Shown here piece by piece: positions 8,856 through 9,923 of a DNA stretch of 9,923 nucleotides. Numbering within the stretch: position 1 is the stretch's first letter; each line of letters opens with the position of its first letter. The notes under the pieces were generated by a model. That model did not search any database. It saw nothing but the letters and a program-made list of their open reading frames with translations, and was not told the DNA's origin. The translations under genes were made by a program, and so were the position numbers. The DNA comes from Actinomycetota bacterium. GTDB taxonomy: Bacteria; Actinomycetota; Actinomycetes; Mycobacteriales; Micromonosporaceae. Where the stretch lies: NCBI GenBank assembly GCA_005885115.1, contig VAXX01000168.1, forward strand, positions 1-9,923. The letters are read 5' to 3'.

Positions 8856-9473
8856 ATGACGGTCGTGGACATGTGGTTCGACCCGCGCTGCCCGTGGGCG
8901 TGGATCACCTCGCGGTGGCTGCTGGAGGTGGAGCGGGTACGCCCGGTGCGGGTCCGGTTCCACGTGATGAGCCTGTCGGTGCTCAACGAGGGCCGTGACG
9001 AGCTGCCGGAGCGGTACAAGGAGGGCCTGGCCAAGGGCTGGGGACCGGTCCGGGTGGCCATCGCGGCCGAGCAGAAGTACGGCACCGAGGTGCTCCGCGA
9101 CCTCTACACCGCCCTGGGTACCCGGGCCCACCTGGAGCAGCGGGAACTGGACCGGGCGGCGTTGACCGGGGCGCTGACCGAGGTCGGCCTCGATCCCACC
9201 CTGGCGCAGGCGGCCGACTCGACCGAGTACGACGAGGCGCTGCGGGCCAGCCACCAGGCGGGCATGGCCCCGGTCGGGATGGACGTGGGCACCCCGGTGA
9301 TCCACGCGCCCGGGCCGGACGGGCGCCAGATTGCGTTCTTCGGTCCGGTGGTGACCCCGGCCCCGAAGGGCGAGGCGGCGGGGCGGCTCTGGGACGGCGT
9401 ACTGCTGGTCGCCGGCACCGAGGGCTTCTACGAGATCAAGCGCACCCGCGACGTCGGGCCGGTGTTCACCTGA
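8856..9473 (+). CDS. DsbA-fold oxidoreductase, Rv2466c-like (mycothiol-linked), single-cysteine form
   Basis: This is a 205-aa cytoplasmic thioredoxin-fold protein with a helical insertion. It resembles the actinobacterial family of Rv2466c, known as a mycothiol-dependent reductase. Matching blocks are the N-terminal '[21 protein letters not shown]' region, '[17 protein letters not shown]', '[11 protein letters not shown]', the cis-Pro loop 'VGTPVIH' (P147), and 'FFGPVV' near 161-166. The active site is C12-P-W-A15; in Rv2466c, as I recall it, the motif is CPWC. C12 is the only cysteine in the protein, so it cannot form an internal disulfide. It would have to act by a monothiol route, for example through a mixed disulfide with mycothiol. 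The gene is divergent from pepN, as in mycobacteria (recalled). It ends at a short hairpin and is followed by a separate small gene. Family call strong; physiological substrate unknown. Confidence 0.9.
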   Translation: MTVVDMWFDPRCPWAWITSRWLLEVERVRPVRVRFHVMSLSVLNEGRDELPERYKEGLAKGWGPVRVAIAAEQKYGTEVLRDLYTALGTRAHLEQRELDRAALTGALTEVGLDPTLAQAADSTEYDEALRASHQAGMAPVGMDVGTPVIHAPGPDGRQIAFFGPVVTPAPKGEAAGRLWDGVLLVAGTEGFYEIKRTRDVGPVFT

Positions 9474-9487
9474 CCCGTTACCGGGTC
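9472..9487 (+). terminator. short hairpin after the DsbA-like gene
   Basis: GACCCG (9472-9477), loop TTAC, CGGGTC (9482-9487): a perfect 6-bp stem starting at the stop codon. No T-run follows, as is common for actinobacterial terminators. It may separate this gene from the 110-aa gene downstream. Confidence 0.45.
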
Positions 9488-9533
9488 GCGGATCGGCGCG
9501 TTGCTCCGAGCGGGACACCGCGAGGAGGAGCCG

Positions 9534-9866
9534 ATGGAACTCACGCTGGACCTACCCGCGCCGCACGAGGCTGACGTACGGGCCAGTCAGGGCGGGGCGC
9601 GCTGGTCGGTCGCCGAGCAGGGCTGGAAGAAGCTGCTGCCGGAGCTGCCCGACGATGTCATCGCGCTGCTCGCCGCCCCGGTCGTGGTGTCGGCGAGCGC
9701 ACTGCCGGGCGCCCTGTCCGGCGCCGGGGACCCGCCCGAGGACGAGGACGTCGAGCGGTACCCGGCCCCGGGCGACCCGTGCGCCCGTACCGGGCACCCC
9801 GACTGCACGCCGCGCTTCCTGGCCCCCGCGCCGCCGCGTGCCCCCCGGTCCCGCCGACGCGCCTGA
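9534..9866 (+). CDS. hypothetical protein, 110 aa
   Basis: I do not recognise this protein. ATG at 9534 is chosen because a strong purine-rich ribosome site (GAGGAGGAG, 9522-9530) stands just before it. Residues 1-57 look like a small folded part, with 'RWSVAEQGWKKLLPELPDDVIALLAAP' predicted mostly helical. The middle is acidic and Pro-rich ('DPPEDEDVERYPAPGDP', 66-82). A compact C83-x4-H88-x2-C91 cluster follows and could bind a metal or form a disulfide. The end is Pro/Arg-rich and basic. There is no signal peptide or TM helix. It lies 60 nt after the DsbA-like gene and 24 nt before the next start, all on one strand. GC-rich codon use matches its neighbours, and the strong ribosome site supports a real gene. 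Confidence 0.6.
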   Translation: MELTLDLPAPHEADVRASQGGARWSVAEQGWKKLLPELPDDVIALLAAPVVVSASALPGALSGAGDPPEDEDVERYPAPGDPCARTGHPDCTPRFLAPAPPRAPRSRRRA

Positions 9867-9878
9867 CCGGGCCGCCGG

Positions 9879-9884
9879 TACCGT
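9879..9884 (+). promoter_or_regulatory. -10 box of a probable leaderless transcript
   Basis: TACCGT (TAnnnT) ends 6 nt before the ATG at 9891, the spacing expected if transcription starts on the A of ATG. No Shine-Dalgarno is seen before that ATG. The arrangement is the same as at kynU. Confidence 0.4.
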
Positions 9885-9890
9885 CACGGC

Positions 9891-9923
9891 ATGACGATCG
9901 CGCACCCCATCGCCAGGGCCTGG
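9891..9923 (+). CDS. start of an unidentified gene (runs off the window)
   Basis: Eleven codons are visible from ATG 9891, beginning MTIAHPIARAW, open to the window end. Too little remains to name a family. Support comes only from the position after the 110-aa gene and the -10-like TACCGT just upstream. Confidence 0.35.
   Translation, partial: MTIAHPIARAW

Overview
This window looks like chromosome from a very high-GC actinomycete, most likely a member of the Micromonosporaceae or a close relative. By eye the GC content is roughly 70% or higher. GTG and TTG start codons are common, and shifted-frame and antisense shadow ORFs are abundant. The gene families also fit: a class F sortase, an apparent actinobacterial CtaJ-like cytochrome-oxidase subunit, a DUF5130-like protein, and a DsbA-fold protein of the mycothiol-linked Rv2466c type. 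The genus cannot be fixed from this sequence.

Layout, left to right. (1) 1-944, minus: the N-terminal ~314 residues of an MFS exporter that runs off the window. (2) 1091-2227, minus: an MscS-type mechanosensitive channel. (3) 2228-2386: the divergent control region between mscS and an HNH gene. (4) 2387-2914, plus: a small HNH endonuclease. (5) 2945-5340, minus: three co-directional genes read as kynureninase (kynU), a secreted Ig-like/Ser-Pro protein with a C-terminal anchor, and a class F sortase; the last two are 3 nt apart. (6) 5436-6147, plus: the probable CtaJ subunit overlapping a DUF5130-like gene by 14 nt. (7) 6196-8677, minus: an M1 aminopeptidase N gene (pepN) broken by an internal deletion and frameshift near 8311. 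(8) 8856-9473, plus: the DsbA-fold, Rv2466c-like protein. (9) 9534-9866, plus: an unrecognised 110-aa protein. (10) 9891 to the end: the start of another ORF. No stretch over 300 bases lacks a gene. I see no tRNA, rRNA, CRISPR array, insertion sequence or phage gene.

How it fits together. HNH, the CtaJ-like gene, the DUF5130-like gene, pepN and the Rv2466c-like gene have the same order and relative orientation as I recall for Mycobacterium tuberculosis around Rv2466c-Rv2469c, so this is an old actinobacterial neighbourhood. Here the sortase, its presumed substrate and kynU sit between HNH and the CtaJ-like gene. The sortase and its neighbour look like a self-contained enzyme and substrate pair for attaching a protein to the cell surface. 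kynU would make anthranilate from kynurenine, but no other tryptophan-degradation gene is in view.

Most worth a second look: the pepN lesion, which falls on a perfect hairpin; the non-canonical sorting signal; the sortase with Ala where Arg is often found; the single-cysteine CPWA active site of the DsbA-like protein; two apparent leaderless promoters; and a marked excess of the palindrome GTAC across the window.
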